Assembly (NCBI GenBank): GCA_049513975.1 | Contig: JBEKVM010000003.1 | Location: forward strand, 1-64,000 | Origin: JBEKOF01 sp049513975 | GTDB lineage: Bacteria; Verrucomicrobiota; Verrucomicrobiia; Limisphaerales; Palsa-1400 | Direction of reading: 5' to 3' | DNA length: 64,000 nt | In this document: positions 46,817 through 55,487 of the stretch, piece after piece | How positions within the stretch are numbered: position 1 is the stretch's first letter | Layout of the letters: every line of letters starts with the position of its first letter | Program-made: the position numbers and the translations under genes | The notes under the pieces: generated by a model | The model's input: the letters and a program-made list of their open reading frames with translations, nothing else | What the model was told of the DNA's origin: nothing | Databases searched by the model: none

Positions 46817-48355
46817 TCAACCTTGGTTTTCCCCTCTCGCCCTTTCCCTCAGCTTGCTGCGCCAAAAACCATAGCAGAAATAGAGGATGAGGCCCGCCAC
46901 CAGCCAGATGACGAACCGCCATTTGGTTATGGGCGGCTGGATTTTCATGAGCCAGCCGCATGAAATCACGGCCGCCAATGGCACCCAGGGCACCCAGGGC
47001 GCTTTGAAGCCGCGCGGGCGATCCGGGTCGGTCTTGCGCAAAATGATGACACCGGCTGAGACCAATAGAAAGGCGAAGGCGGTCCCTATATTACAGAGGT
47101 CCAGCACTTCGTCTATTTTCATCACTCCGGCGAATGCCGCCACTACCAGGCCGGTCAGGATGGTCGAGATGTGCGGTGTCCGGTATTTCGGATGCACGGC
47201 GGCCGCCCAGGGCGGCAGCAAACCATCCCGGGCCATGCTGAAAAAAATGCGCGCCTGGCCCATTTGAAAAACCAGCAATACCGAGGCATTGGCCAGCAGC
47301 GCGCCCACCGAAATAATCACCACCACCCAGTTCATGCCCAGGCCGGTGAAGGCGGTGGCCAGCGGTTCGGCGGTATCCAGTTTGCTCGAAGGCAGCATCC
47401 CGGTCAGCACCACCGCCACCGCCACATAGATGACGGTGCAAAGACCCAGGCTGCCGAGGATGCCGATGGGCATGTCGCGCTGCGGCTGGCGCGTTTCCTC
47501 CGCCGCCGTGGAAACCGCGTCGAATCCGATGTAAGCGAAAAAGATGACCGCCGCGCCGCTGGTGATGCCTTTCAAACCATGCGGCGCGAAGGGCCTCCAG
47601 TTTTCCGGGTTCAAGTAAAACGCCCCCATGATGAGGAAAAACAAAAGGATGACCAGTTTGAGGATGACCATGCCGGAGTTAAACCGGGCGCTTTCCTTGA
47701 TGCCTTTGACCAGCAGCCAGGTCAGCAGCATCACGATGCCGAAAGCGGGCAGGTTGAAAATAATCGGCAGGCCGAGCACATGCGGCGCATCATGCCAGGC
47801 TTGGGCAGCCCGCAAAACACCGGCATCCAGGGTGGAAAGATCAATGTGTTTGGCGGTGGCGTCTGCCAAGGCGCCGGCCGCCTGCAACGCGGATCGAAAG
47901 TCCACTCCCAGCCAGCCCGGCCAATGATAATGCAGCAAGGCCTGAAAATAGCCCGACCACGAAATCGCCACCGCCACGTTGCCCACCGCGTATTCCAAAA
48001 TCAGGTCCCAGCCGATGATCCACGCCATCAGCTCGCCCAGCGACGCGTAAGCATAGGTGTAAGCCGACCCGGCAACCGGCGCCATGGACGCGAATTCGGC
48101 GTAGCACAACCCCGCCAGCGCGCAGATCGGCGCCATGATCAGAAATGATACCACGATGGCTGGGCCGGCCCCGATGTGGTCCGCCCCGCCCGCCGCCGCC
48201 GTGCCGACCGAGGAGAAAATCCCCGCGCCGACAATCGCCCCCACCCCGAATAACGTCAAATGCACCGGCCCCAGCGCCCGCTTGAGCTGATGCTGCGGCT
48301 CGATGGTCTCGCCCACCAGGCGGTCAAGCGACTTGCGGCGGAAAAGCTGGTGCAT
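46817..48355 (-). CDS. APC-family amino acid permease
   Basis: A 512-residue inner-membrane transporter with 12-14 helices. The substrate/cation motif GVGAIVGAGIFSSVGTAAAG opens the first helix, typical of the cationic amino acid transporter branch. FFAYIGFDAVSTAAEETRQP, ARIFFSMARDGLLPPWAAAV and KYRTPHISTILTGLV follow. The ATG at 48355 (MHQLFRRKS) is better than the TTG at 48367. It is a single gene. It probably imports amino acids or polyamines with protons; the substrate is not readable. Confidence 0.9.
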   Translation of the reverse strand: MHQLFRRKSLDRLVGETIEPQHQLKRALGPVHLTLFGVGAIVGAGIFSSVGTAAAGGADHIGAGPAIVVSFLIMAPICALAGLCYAEFASMAPVAGSAYTYAYASLGELMAWIIGWDLILEYAVGNVAVAISWSGYFQALLHYHWPGWLGVDFRSALQAAGALADATAKHIDLSTLDAGVLRAAQAWHDAPHVLGLPIIFNLPAFGIVMLLTWLLVKGIKESARFNSGMVILKLVILLFFLIMGAFYLNPENWRPFAPHGLKGITSGAAVIFFAYIGFDAVSTAAEETRQPQRDMPIGILGSLGLCTVIYVAVAVVLTGMLPSSKLDTAEPLATAFTGLGMNWVVVIISVGALLANASVLLVFQMGQARIFFSMARDGLLPPWAAAVHPKYRTPHISTILTGLVVAAFAGVMKIDEVLDLCNIGTAFAFLLVSAGVIILRKTDPDRPRGFKAPWVPWVPLAAVISCGWLMKIQPPITKWRFVIWLVAGLILYFCYGFWRSKLRERARGENQG

Positions 48356-48367
48356 AAACGGCCCCAA

Positions 48368-48755
48368 GCAGATTTGACCGGCGGCGCGATGGCAAGGAGA
48401 AAAGAGTTAATTATCCATCTATGGGTTTCGCATCACGGGTTGCCAGGTCGGGCGGGGTGGGTCGTTCTCCGGGCGGTCCTCCTCCGGCATGTCGCCGCAA
48501 TCGCCGGACTGATGCCGCGGAATGGCGGCCGGGATGGCTTCCACCCCGTCGCCAAGGCTAGCTGGCTTTGCCTTCCGCCGGAAAAGCAGCAAGCCAAATG
48601 AGCATTCGCGACTGGCTTGGCGGCGGCGGCGGAATGCGCCCCATTCTTTATTCTCCCTCCGCGCTTTTTTTCCCTCAAGTCCGCCTCCGGTTGCGCCGAT
48701 GAAACCTATAAGATAGCGAACGTCCCGCCCGGATGTGCCTGTCCAATAATAAATT
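48368..48755. other. Divergent spacer between permease and HDOD gene
   Basis: A 388-base divergent region that should hold both promoters; no consensus pair stands out. It contains a TGGCTTGCTGCTTTTCC-type segment (48565-48600) and no gene, repeat array or hairpin that I can support. Confidence 0.4.
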
Positions 48756-50567
48756 ATGGGCAACAAACGCATTTTAATCGCGAACGCCGACCCGCCCACG
48801 CTGGCGGAATATGGGCACGCCCTGGAGAAGGACTGGGCGGTCACATTGGTGTCCAGCCCGGACGCAGCCCTCGCGGAAATGGCCGCCCATCCCAGCGATG
48901 TGCTGGTGGCCGATTGCGCCTTGCCGGGAGCCAACGAGGGAGTCGAATTATTGGACCGAGTCCATGCCGAATATCCCAAAACCATCCGCATTCTTCTGGC
49001 CGGAGAGATGGACAAAGAAAACCGGATAGCGGACGTGGAAGGTTCCCACCTGATTCTGACCAAGCCGTGCGACAACGAGACGCTGAAAAACGCCATCCAA
49101 CGCGCCCTGTCCATTGATCTGTGGCTGACCAACGACAGCCTGCGCGAACTCATCGCCCGTCTGCGCACCTTCCCCATCGTCCCTTCCCTTTATCTGGAAG
49201 TCATCAACGCCCTCAAATCCCCGCACACCACCACCGCGGACGTGGGGGCCATCATCGCCAAAGACATGGCCATGATGACCAAGCTGCTACAGGTCACCAA
49301 TTCCGCCTGTTTCGGATTGCCCCGCAAGATCAGCGACCCGGTGGAGGCCGTCGGCATCCTGGGTTTTGAGACGGTCAAGTCCATGGTCATCACCCTCAAA
49401 CTTCTCAGTCAATACGATAAAGTCAAGCCGGTGTATTTCTCCATTGACCGGCTCTGGCGGCACAGCACGGAGGTGGCGCGCATCAGCCGGCGGCTGGCCT
49501 TCATGCAACAGGATGATCCGGTGCTGGCCGAGTCGGCTTTCACGGCCGGCTTGATGCATGATTTGGGCAAGCTGGTGCTGGCCTCCAACTTTGACGAGCA
49601 GTACAGCGGGGCCCAGGCCCTGGCCCGCCACCAGCAAATCCCCCTATGGGAAGTGGAAAAGCAGATTTTTGGGGCCAGTCATGGGGAGATCGGCGCCTAT
49701 CTGCTGGGGCTTTGGGGGATGCCCCTGGACTTGGTGGAAGCCGCCGCCCTCCATCACAATCCCTCCCGCTGCCTGGCCAAACGCTTCACCCCGCTGACCG
49801 CCGTCCATGTCGCCAATGCCCTGGTTTATGAAGCCAAGCCGGACAAGGAAGGCTTTGTCCACCCGCAGATAGATGAAGACTACCTGGCGGAATTGGGACT
49901 TTCCAGCCGGCTGCCACACTGGCGCGAAATGGTTCTGACGCCGGATTTGGAAGTGACGGAATTTCGCGCGCGGTCCGGCGAAACCGGCGCCTTCAAAAAA
50001 ACCGCCGCCGCCAGCCCCAAGCCGGCGCCGCATCCGGTCAAGCCGGCGCCACATCCGGTCAAGGCCGCGCCCGCGCCCTCGTCTGTTTTTTCCATTCCGC
50101 GGCAGCGCTGGGTTTACGCCGGAATACTGGTCGTGCTGTTCCTTCTCACTTTCCTGCTCGGCACACAAGCTCTCATCCGCCTGGCCCTGGCGCCGGCATC
50201 GCCACCGGTGACCGCAAAGCGACCCGTCACCGTCGTGGCCGTCGCGCCGCCCCACCCCGCCCCGGCCCCGTTGCCCGCCGCTCCTCCGGCCAAAGCCGCG
50301 GAGACTCCGCCTCCGCCGGCCGCGCCCGTGGCGGCCCTTGACGCCGCGCCCGCCGCGCCCGCGCCTCCCTCAGCCAAGGACCTGGCCTTTGCCGAATTGC
50401 GACTGCAATCCATCTTCTATTCCCAAAGCAACCCCTCCGCCGTCATCAGCGGCAAGCGCGTGCGGCCGCGAGACCGGCTTCCCGCCGGCGCGCTGGTCGT
50501 GGCCATCGGCCCTTCCTCGGTCACGCTCGAATTTGACAACGAGCGCAAAGTTCTGGCTCTGAAGTAA
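48756..50567 (+). CDS. REC-HDOD signalling protein fused by a membrane helix to a GspB-like domain
   Basis: A 603-residue fusion. Residues 5-120 form a response-regulator receiver (phosphoryl Asp-53 in DVLVADCALPG). Residues about 130-330 form an HDOD domain (TFPIVPSLYLEVINALKSPH, SACFGLPRKISDPVEAVGIL, LMHDLGKLVLASNF). A Pro/Ala linker follows, then a membrane helix (about 450-470, VYAGILVVLFLLTFLLGTQA), a second Pro/Ala-rich stretch, and a C-terminal 55-residue domain (LRLQSIFYSQSNPSAVISGK to VTLEFDNERKVLAL). The last resembles the GspB/type II secretion assembly domain. This would link a cytoplasmic signal to the periplasmic side of a secretion or pilus system, a rare architecture. There is no histidine kinase nearby. 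Confidence 0.8.
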   Translation: MGNKRILIANADPPTLAEYGHALEKDWAVTLVSSPDAALAEMAAHPSDVLVADCALPGANEGVELLDRVHAEYPKTIRILLAGEMDKENRIADVEGSHLILTKPCDNETLKNAIQRALSIDLWLTNDSLRELIARLRTFPIVPSLYLEVINALKSPHTTTADVGAIIAKDMAMMTKLLQVTNSACFGLPRKISDPVEAVGILGFETVKSMVITLKLLSQYDKVKPVYFSIDRLWRHSTEVARISRRLAFMQQDDPVLAESAFTAGLMHDLGKLVLASNFDEQYSGAQALARHQQIPLWEVEKQIFGASHGEIGAYLLGLWGMPLDLVEAAALHHNPSRCLAKRFTPLTAVHVANALVYEAKPDKEGFVHPQIDEDYLAELGLSSRLPHWREMVLTPDLEVTEFRARSGETGAFKKTAAASPKPAPHPVKPAPHPVKAAPAPSSVFSIPRQRWVYAGILVVLFLLTFLLGTQALIRLALAPASPPVTAKRPVTVVAVAPPHPAPAPLPAAPPAKAAETPPPPAAPVAALDAAPAAPAPPSAKDLAFAELRLQSIFYSQSNPSAVISGKRVRPRDRLPAGALVVAIGPSSVTLEFDNERKVLALK

Positions 50568-50650
50568 GCGTGGCCGCGCGCTGCGAGCCTGGGGCTGGCG
50601 TTATTTCGTTTCGACAACGCCGCCCGCATCCCTTATCTTCCGAACCACTT

Positions 50651-52024
50651 ATGCAAGCCGTTCTGAATTATCTGGAGCAAAACAAGGCGCGCTTCCTCGA
50701 CGAGCTTTGTCACTACGTCCGCTTTCCCAGCGTCTCCGCCCAGCCGGCCCATCGCGGCGATCTCGTCGCCTGCGCGGAATGGCTGGTGGCGCACTGCAAA
50801 AAAATCGGCCTGGAAGCACGCCTTTGCCCCACCCAAGGCCATCCGGTCGTCGTCGCCAAAACGCCGCGCTCGCCCCTTTCCACCAAACCGTCCTTTGTCA
50901 TTTACGGCCATTACGATGTCCAGCCGGCCGAGCCGTTTGAGCTTTGGCAAAGCCCTCCCTTCGAGCCGCGCCTCCAAGGCCGTTCCCTCTTCGCCCGCGG
51001 CGCCAGCGATAACAAGGGCCAAAACCTCGCCCACCTCAACGCTGTGGAAGCGTTTCTGGCCACAAAAACGCCGCTCCCCTGCGACCTCACCTTCATCATC
51101 GAAGGCGAGGAGGAAGTCGGCAGCAAAAGTCTGGACAGCTTCCTCCTGGCCAACCACGACGAACTCCACTGCCGTGCCGTCGTCATTTCCGACACCGGCA
51201 TGCCCAGCCTGGATCATCCCGCCCTCACTTATGCCTTGCGCGGCCTCTGTGCCGTGGAAATCATCCTCCACGGGCCATCCCGTGATTTGCATTCCGGCAT
51301 CTACGGCGGCACGGTGGACAATCCCGCCCTCGCCCTTTGCCAGTTGCTCGCCCGGCTCCGCGACAAAAACGGGCGCGTCGCCATTCCCGGTTTTTACGAC
51401 GACGTCGTCCCGCTGTCCGCCTACGAGAGAAAACAAATGGCCCGCTTTCCCATGACCGCGTCCGCTTATCGGAAGTCCCTGGGCGTGCCCAGTCTGTTTG
51501 GCGAGCGGGGCTATAATTTCATCGAGCAACGCAGCTCCCGCCCGACCATCGAGATCAACGGCCTGACCAGCGGTTATCAGGGCGAGGGGAGCAAGACCAT
51601 CATTCCCGCCTGGGCCAGGGCCAAGCTGACCTTTCGCCTCGTGCCCCAGCAAAACCCGGAGCGCATCCGCAGGACGATTCTCCAGCACCTCAAAAAAATC
51701 TGTCCCCCCACCGTGCGCTTGCAAGCCGAGGCCGGGCATGGCGCGGAGCCGTATCTGGTTTCCCCTGACGGCGCCCTGGCCCGGGCCGCCTTGGCGACCC
51801 TCAAGGAAGCTTTTGGCCGCGAACCCATTCTCATCCGCGAAGGCGGTTCCATTCCCATCGTCACCCAGTTCAAAAAAGTCCTGCGCGCCGATTCCCTGCT
51901 CCTGGGTTTGGCCCTGCCCGATGACAACGCCCATTCCCCCAACGAAAAATTCAACCTGGATTGCTACGAAAAAGGCTCGCGCATGAGCGCGCTCCTCTGG
52001 CGCCGCCTGGGAACTGAGAATTGA
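50651..52024 (+). CDS. M20-family dipeptidase/acylase
   Basis: A 457-residue zinc peptidase. The metal ligands are in IYGHYDVQP (His), ARGASDNKGQ (bridging Asp), IIEGEEEVGSK (catalytic and ligand Glu), ISDTGMP (Asp) and DDNAHSPNEKFNL (last His). The lid/dimer domain (residues about 190-300) has RDLHSGIYGGTVDNPALAL, typical of the carnosinase-like branch. It hydrolyses dipeptides or N-acyl amino acids in the cytoplasm. The ATG at 50651 was chosen because the conserved start (MQAVLNYLEQNKARFLDEL) begins there. It is a single gene, convergent with the respiratory operon. Confidence 0.92.
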   Translation: MQAVLNYLEQNKARFLDELCHYVRFPSVSAQPAHRGDLVACAEWLVAHCKKIGLEARLCPTQGHPVVVAKTPRSPLSTKPSFVIYGHYDVQPAEPFELWQSPPFEPRLQGRSLFARGASDNKGQNLAHLNAVEAFLATKTPLPCDLTFIIEGEEEVGSKSLDSFLLANHDELHCRAVVISDTGMPSLDHPALTYALRGLCAVEIILHGPSRDLHSGIYGGTVDNPALALCQLLARLRDKNGRVAIPGFYDDVVPLSAYERKQMARFPMTASAYRKSLGVPSLFGERGYNFIEQRSSRPTIEINGLTSGYQGEGSKTIIPAWARAKLTFRLVPQQNPERIRRTILQHLKKICPPTVRLQAEAGHGAEPYLVSPDGALARAALATLKEAFGREPILIREGGSIPIVTQFKKVLRADSLLLGLALPDDNAHSPNEKFNLDCYEKGSRMSALLWRRLGTEN

Positions 52025-52044
52025 GAGCGGCCCTTTCCCCCTCC

Positions 52045-52085
52045 TGATCTTAATCCTGATCTTAATCCTGATCCCAATCCCGATT
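52045..52085. repeat. GATTAAG-family array between convergent genes
   Basis: Six reverse-oriented hexamers (CTTAATCCTGATCTTAATCC type) lie between the M20 gene end (52024) and the cytochrome c gene end (52109). It is the only array of this family in a convergent spacer, so its orientation cannot be tied to a downstream start. Confidence 0.8.
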
Positions 52086-52108
52086 TTCAGACAATATAAT
52101 TGACACTA

Positions 52109-52732
52109 CTATTGCACTGGAATCCCTAACAACTCTTCCGGCGTGAAGGGGTGGGGATGTGTCTTGATGGCTTCCCGAATGGTTTTGACCTGCTCGGGCG
52201 TGATCTTCGCAGCGTGGTTGCCCCACTGCTGGCGGACGTAGGTCAATACCGCTCCCACTTGCTCATCGTTGTAGTCGCCCGGCCGCACCATGGTGGCATT
52301 GAGAGTGACCGGGCCGTTGGGACCACCCTCAACCCGGATGGACCCGCCCAGCCCGTTCAAAACAATGCGGACGATCCGGTTCGGCCCCGCCGCATTCAGC
52401 CAGTCCGATCCCGCCAGCGGCGGGAACTGGCCTTCCTTGCCCGCCCCGTTGGCTTGATGGCACGCAATGCAAGAAGCCTTAAACGTGGCTTCTCCCAACG
52501 CCAGATAATCCCCTTCCGGGTTGTGCGGCTGGCATTGTGCGACTTCCTCGTACGACCGGAACGGTTCATAAACCTGCGCGTTAAACCAGCCGCCGTGGTC
52601 ATTCACATAATTCATTCCCCAGTAAAGCAACAGGCCCAGCAGCAGGATGAGCCAGATCGGGACCGCCGACGGGCCGGCGACCGGCTCGTCTCGCTCCACC
52701 GGGGCGGCAGTCTCTGGGGGATTCTGGTTCAT
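52109..52732 (-). CDS. Membrane-anchored monohaem cytochrome c, end of the respiratory operon
   Basis: A 207-residue protein: a short Pro-rich cytoplasmic N-terminus, one membrane helix (PIWLILLLGLLLYWGMNYVN), then a periplasmic c-type haem domain with KASCIACHQANGAG (C-x-x-C-H) and a likely axial Met in TLNATMVRPG. The VRPGDYNDEQVGAVLTYVRQ segment is typical of oxidase-linked class I cytochromes c. It is last in the operon that starts with actA and follows the CcoO-like gene, so it is a candidate for the CcoP role or the electron exit to another oxidase. Confidence 0.82.
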   Translation of the reverse strand: MNQNPPETAAPVERDEPVAGPSAVPIWLILLLGLLLYWGMNYVNDHGGWFNAQVYEPFRSYEEVAQCQPHNPEGDYLALGEATFKASCIACHQANGAGKEGQFPPLAGSDWLNAAGPNRIVRIVLNGLGGSIRVEGGPNGPVTLNATMVRPGDYNDEQVGAVLTYVRQQWGNHAAKITPEQVKTIREAIKTHPHPFTPEELLGIPVQ

Positions 52733-52744
52733 GGCGTTGCGGAC

Positions 52745-52790
52745 TGAATCTTAATCTTAATCTTAATCTCTATTCTCAATCTTAATGCTT
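52745..52790. repeat. GATTAAG array between two cytochrome genes
   Basis: A reverse-oriented array (CTTAATCTTAATCTTAATC and degenerate units), sense with respect to the cytochrome c gene that starts 13 bases away at 52732. Confidence 0.85.
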
Positions 52791-52795
52791 GCGGA

Positions 52796-53557
52796 TTACG
52801 GTTTGGCGGCATTCGTGCCGCCGGGCAGGGCGGGCACGCCGCTGCCCGCCGCCGGTGCATTGGCGCCTCCGGCCGGCGCATTCGTCCCACCGGCTGGCGC
52901 GTTGGTGCCGCCCGCCGGCGTGTTGGTGCTGATGGAACCCGGCGGCGGCGGGGCTTCAAAAAGGTACGGCTCCTGGCGCAAATTCGCCACGTAGGCCGCC
53001 AGCGCCCACGCCGCCGGCCGCGGCACAATCTCATAACCTTGCGGCGCCGCAACCCCCAAGGCCTCGGGCGATGGCGTCCGCCCGATCTTGCGAACTTCAA
53101 ACAAATACTTGTAGGCCGGCATAATGGAATGAACGGCGTCCAGATGATTGATGGTGCGCGGATCCCACAGCCGCACGAGCACCGCCATGGCATCCATGCG
53201 CAGCCCCGCATTGGCCAGGTCCGGGCCGACCCGCTGCGTGCCCAGCATCACGGTTGCATCATAAATGTAATCATGCGCCACGCTCCGCCGGATGCCCCAG
53301 CCGTGCGCGAGGTCCGAGCCTAACTCCTTCGGGCGGACCTGCTCGGTATGGCAATAGACGCACCCGCAGGCCCGGTACACCTCCGCCCCCTGGCGCGCCA
53401 GGCCCGGCGAGTTGTTGGGATACGGCGCCGCCACTCCGCCCACCGTCCTGGCCTGTTGCAGGTTTCCCATTTGCGCCTGGGGTCCAAGCACAAATGTCAC
53501 CCATGAAATCGCCATCGCGGCGAACAACCCCAGAAAAAGCATCGGCCCGTTGTTCAT
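52796..53557 (-). CDS. CcoO-like monohaem cytochrome c subunit
   Basis: A 253-residue protein with an N-terminal anchor (NNGPMLFLGLFAAMAISWVT), then the CcoO-type haem motif VYRACGCVYCHTEQVRP (C-x-x-C-H), SDLAHGWGIRRSVAHDYIYD, TQRVGPDLANAGLR and axial-Met HSIMPAYKYLF. These match subunit II of cbb3 oxidases. The last 45 residues are a Gly/Ala/Pro/Asn repeat (APAGGTN units), not part of the family. The ATG at 53557 overlaps the stop of the CcoN-like gene by ATGA, so the two are made together. The haem should bind normally even though the partner subunit lacks cofactor ligands. Confidence 0.85.
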   Translation of the reverse strand: MNNGPMLFLGLFAAMAISWVTFVLGPQAQMGNLQQARTVGGVAAPYPNNSPGLARQGAEVYRACGCVYCHTEQVRPKELGSDLAHGWGIRRSVAHDYIYDATVMLGTQRVGPDLANAGLRMDAMAVLVRLWDPRTINHLDAVHSIMPAYKYLFEVRKIGRTPSPEALGVAAPQGYEIVPRPAAWALAAYVANLRQEPYLFEAPPPPGSISTNTPAGGTNAPAGGTNAPAGGANAPAAGSGVPALPGGTNAAKP

Positions 53558-55005
53558 GCGCCCCCCTTTCGCATCCCGCCCCGGCGGCAACGGGCGCAGC
53601 AACCTTTCAGCAGCAGCGCGAAATTCAGCAGAAAAGCGATCATGCCCAGTGTCAACAATAGCGGCTCCAGCGTGCTCATCCGCAGCGCCATCATCGTGCC
53701 TCTCATCACCGCCGTGAACGAATTGGCGGGATTATGGAACTCCACTCCCTGCCAGACCCCCGCCACCAGCAAGGCAATATATCCCATCACCACCCCCGCC
53801 AGCATCAGCCGGAAATGCCATCGGGTTAACCACCCCTTCCACAGTCCGTCCGGCGCCGTGGACTTCGCATCGGCCAGCCGCGGCACGATGTAATAAATCG
53901 CCCCGAACATCGTCATCCCCACGAATCCGTAGCGGAACAGGTCCCGTTGCGCCGTCGTGAACCAGGTGAAATCGGTCAGCATCCCGACCGACGGCAGCGC
54001 CCCCGCCACCCCCTGCGCGCCGGCGACCACCCAAAATATCAAACCCGCGCAGGTGAAGCGCAGGCTGGGGTTGGCCTCGAGCGCCGCCGCCGGCGCGTCT
54101 CCCACCGTCAAATACAAATTCAGCGCCACCGCCGCGATGGGGATGATCGTCAGCACCGTCCCCACCAGCGACACGCTGACCAGCCAGCCCGGCAGCGGCG
54201 CGCCGCCGGGAATTCCGCCCCAACTGCCTGCCAGCGCCAGCATCCAAAACGCCAGCGCCGCCTGATAATAACTGTGCAGCGGCCGCCCGGTCAGTTTGGG
54301 GATGAAATAAAAAATCGGGGCCAGCCCGGCAAATCCAAAAAACACCGTGCCCAGATTATGCTCATACCACCAGTTGACCGAGGCCTGGAGAACGCCCCGC
54401 ACCGGCGCACCCAGCAGCAGCATCGCCGCCGTGGAAAAAATCCACGCAAACCAAAAAAGCGCCCCGAGCACGAACCATTGCGACGGATAAAGCGGCCCCG
54501 CCTCCCGCTGCTGAAAAGTGATGACCCCGCAGATTCCAATGAGCAGATAAGACAACACTAAAAGCGGCGCGACGGCCCCCGGCATCTCAAACCCTTCATA
54601 GCCGGTCCCGCCGCCGCGCAAGATGGCCCAGAGGCCCGCCGCCACCGCCGCGTTCCAGCCCACCGCTCCCACCGCGGCCACGGCCGCTCCCGCCAGTCGC
54701 GTCCGGCCCAGGCGGCACAGCAGCCACAGCCCGGCTCCCAGCGCGGCCGGAACGCCAAAACCGTAGAGCAGCGCCGTATCCGCCGCCGCGTGAACCCGCC
54801 CATAAGTGAACATCGGCCCGGACGCCAGCAAACCGGGGGCATGCAGTTTGAGCGAGCAGAGCAGCGCCAGCAGCGAACCGAGCAGGAGCCAGACCGCCGC
54901 GCCGGCGAACAGGCACAACAGCGGCACCGCCCCGGAAGCTTCGAGCTCAGTCCTCGAAACTTGCGGGGCAGCCGCGGTTGGCGCTGGTGCGGCAGAGACG
55001 CTCAT
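53554..55005 (-). CDS. CcoN-like membrane subunit lacking haem and copper ligands
   Basis: A 483-residue, 12-helix protein of the haem-copper oxidase subunit I superfamily, cbb3 branch. It retains MFTYGRVHAAADTALLYGFG, WWYEHNLGTVFFGFAGLAPI and YFIPKLTGRPLHSYYQAALA. But where CcoN has the low-spin haem His (GR-x-RPLHT) it has GRVHAAADT. Where CcoN has the Cu-binding His pair (GPHHLHYT) it has SWGGIPGGAPLPG. Where CcoN has the haem b3/b His pair (GHVHAGALG) it has FTTAQRDLFRYGF. Only the first copper-site His (YEHN) remains. It therefore should not reduce oxygen; a structural or electron-transfer role beside alternative complex III is likely. The comparison with CcoN is from memory of the family, not an alignment. 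Confidence 0.82.
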   Translation of the reverse strand: MSVSAAPAPTAAAPQVSRTELEASGAVPLLCLFAGAAVWLLLGSLLALLCSLKLHAPGLLASGPMFTYGRVHAAADTALLYGFGVPAALGAGLWLLCRLGRTRLAGAAVAAVGAVGWNAAVAAGLWAILRGGGTGYEGFEMPGAVAPLLVLSYLLIGICGVITFQQREAGPLYPSQWFVLGALFWFAWIFSTAAMLLLGAPVRGVLQASVNWWYEHNLGTVFFGFAGLAPIFYFIPKLTGRPLHSYYQAALAFWMLALAGSWGGIPGGAPLPGWLVSVSLVGTVLTIIPIAAVALNLYLTVGDAPAAALEANPSLRFTCAGLIFWVVAGAQGVAGALPSVGMLTDFTWFTTAQRDLFRYGFVGMTMFGAIYYIVPRLADAKSTAPDGLWKGWLTRWHFRLMLAGVVMGYIALLVAGVWQGVEFHNPANSFTAVMRGTMMALRMSTLEPLLLTLGMIAFLLNFALLLKGCCARCRRGGMRKGGA

Positions 55006-55007
55006 GT

Positions 55008-55088
55008 GTGGAAAATGCAAAATGCAGAATGCAAAATGCAAAATGAAGAATCGCGGGCTGGGCTTTCTTCATTCTTCATTTTTCATTT
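55008..55088. repeat. GCAAAAT array and small hairpin upstream of the CcoN-like gene
   Basis: Four to five GCAAAAT/GCAGAAT units (55012-55040) and a loose hairpin with AATGAAGAA / TTCTTCATT arms (55039-55075) fill the spacer between the small membrane-protein gene and the CcoN-like gene. The GCAGAAT units are antisense to the operon. Confidence 0.8.
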
Positions 55089-55457
55089 CTATTCATACGG
55101 GTTTTTCGCCACGGCGGCGGGCGCGAATTCCTTGGCCGCCCGGTTCGTCAGGACCGAGCGGCCCGCCGCGGGATTCTGCCATTCCTGCAAGATCAATTCC
55201 TTGGCCCGCTCCACCGGGATGCGCACAAATCCCTTCTCCTTGTCCGCCCACTCATACCCGTTGAGCAGCGGCGCGTTGGCCGCGTCGAACTCCGCCTTGA
55301 TCTTCAAACGCTCTGCGGCGCGCGCTTGGGCCAGCGCGGGCGCTTGCGTGTAGGCGCGCATCAGCCAGACCAGCCAGGCCATCACTAAAAACGTTCCCGC
55401 CACCCCCAGCACCGTCAAGCCCTGGCAAAATCTCCCGCGGTTGGAGTCAGTGTTCAT
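55089..55457 (-). CDS. Small single-helix membrane protein of the respiratory operon
   Basis: A 122-residue protein: one N-terminal membrane helix (GLTVLGVAGTFLVMAWLVWL), then a helical, charged periplasmic part (LAQARAAERLKIKAEFDAAN, GYEWADKEKGFVRIPVERAK, ELILQEW). The ADKEKGFVRIPVERAKEL segment resembles the small proteins found next to alternative complex III and oxidase genes. There is no haem motif. It may be a small subunit or assembly factor of the CcoN/CcoO-like unit that follows. Confidence 0.65.
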   Translation of the reverse strand: MNTDSNRGRFCQGLTVLGVAGTFLVMAWLVWLMRAYTQAPALAQARAAERLKIKAEFDAANAPLLNGYEWADKEKGFVRIPVERAKELILQEWQNPAAGRSVLTNRAAKEFAPAAVAKNPYE

Positions 55458-55487
55458 TCTTCATTTATAATTTATCAGTTATAATTT

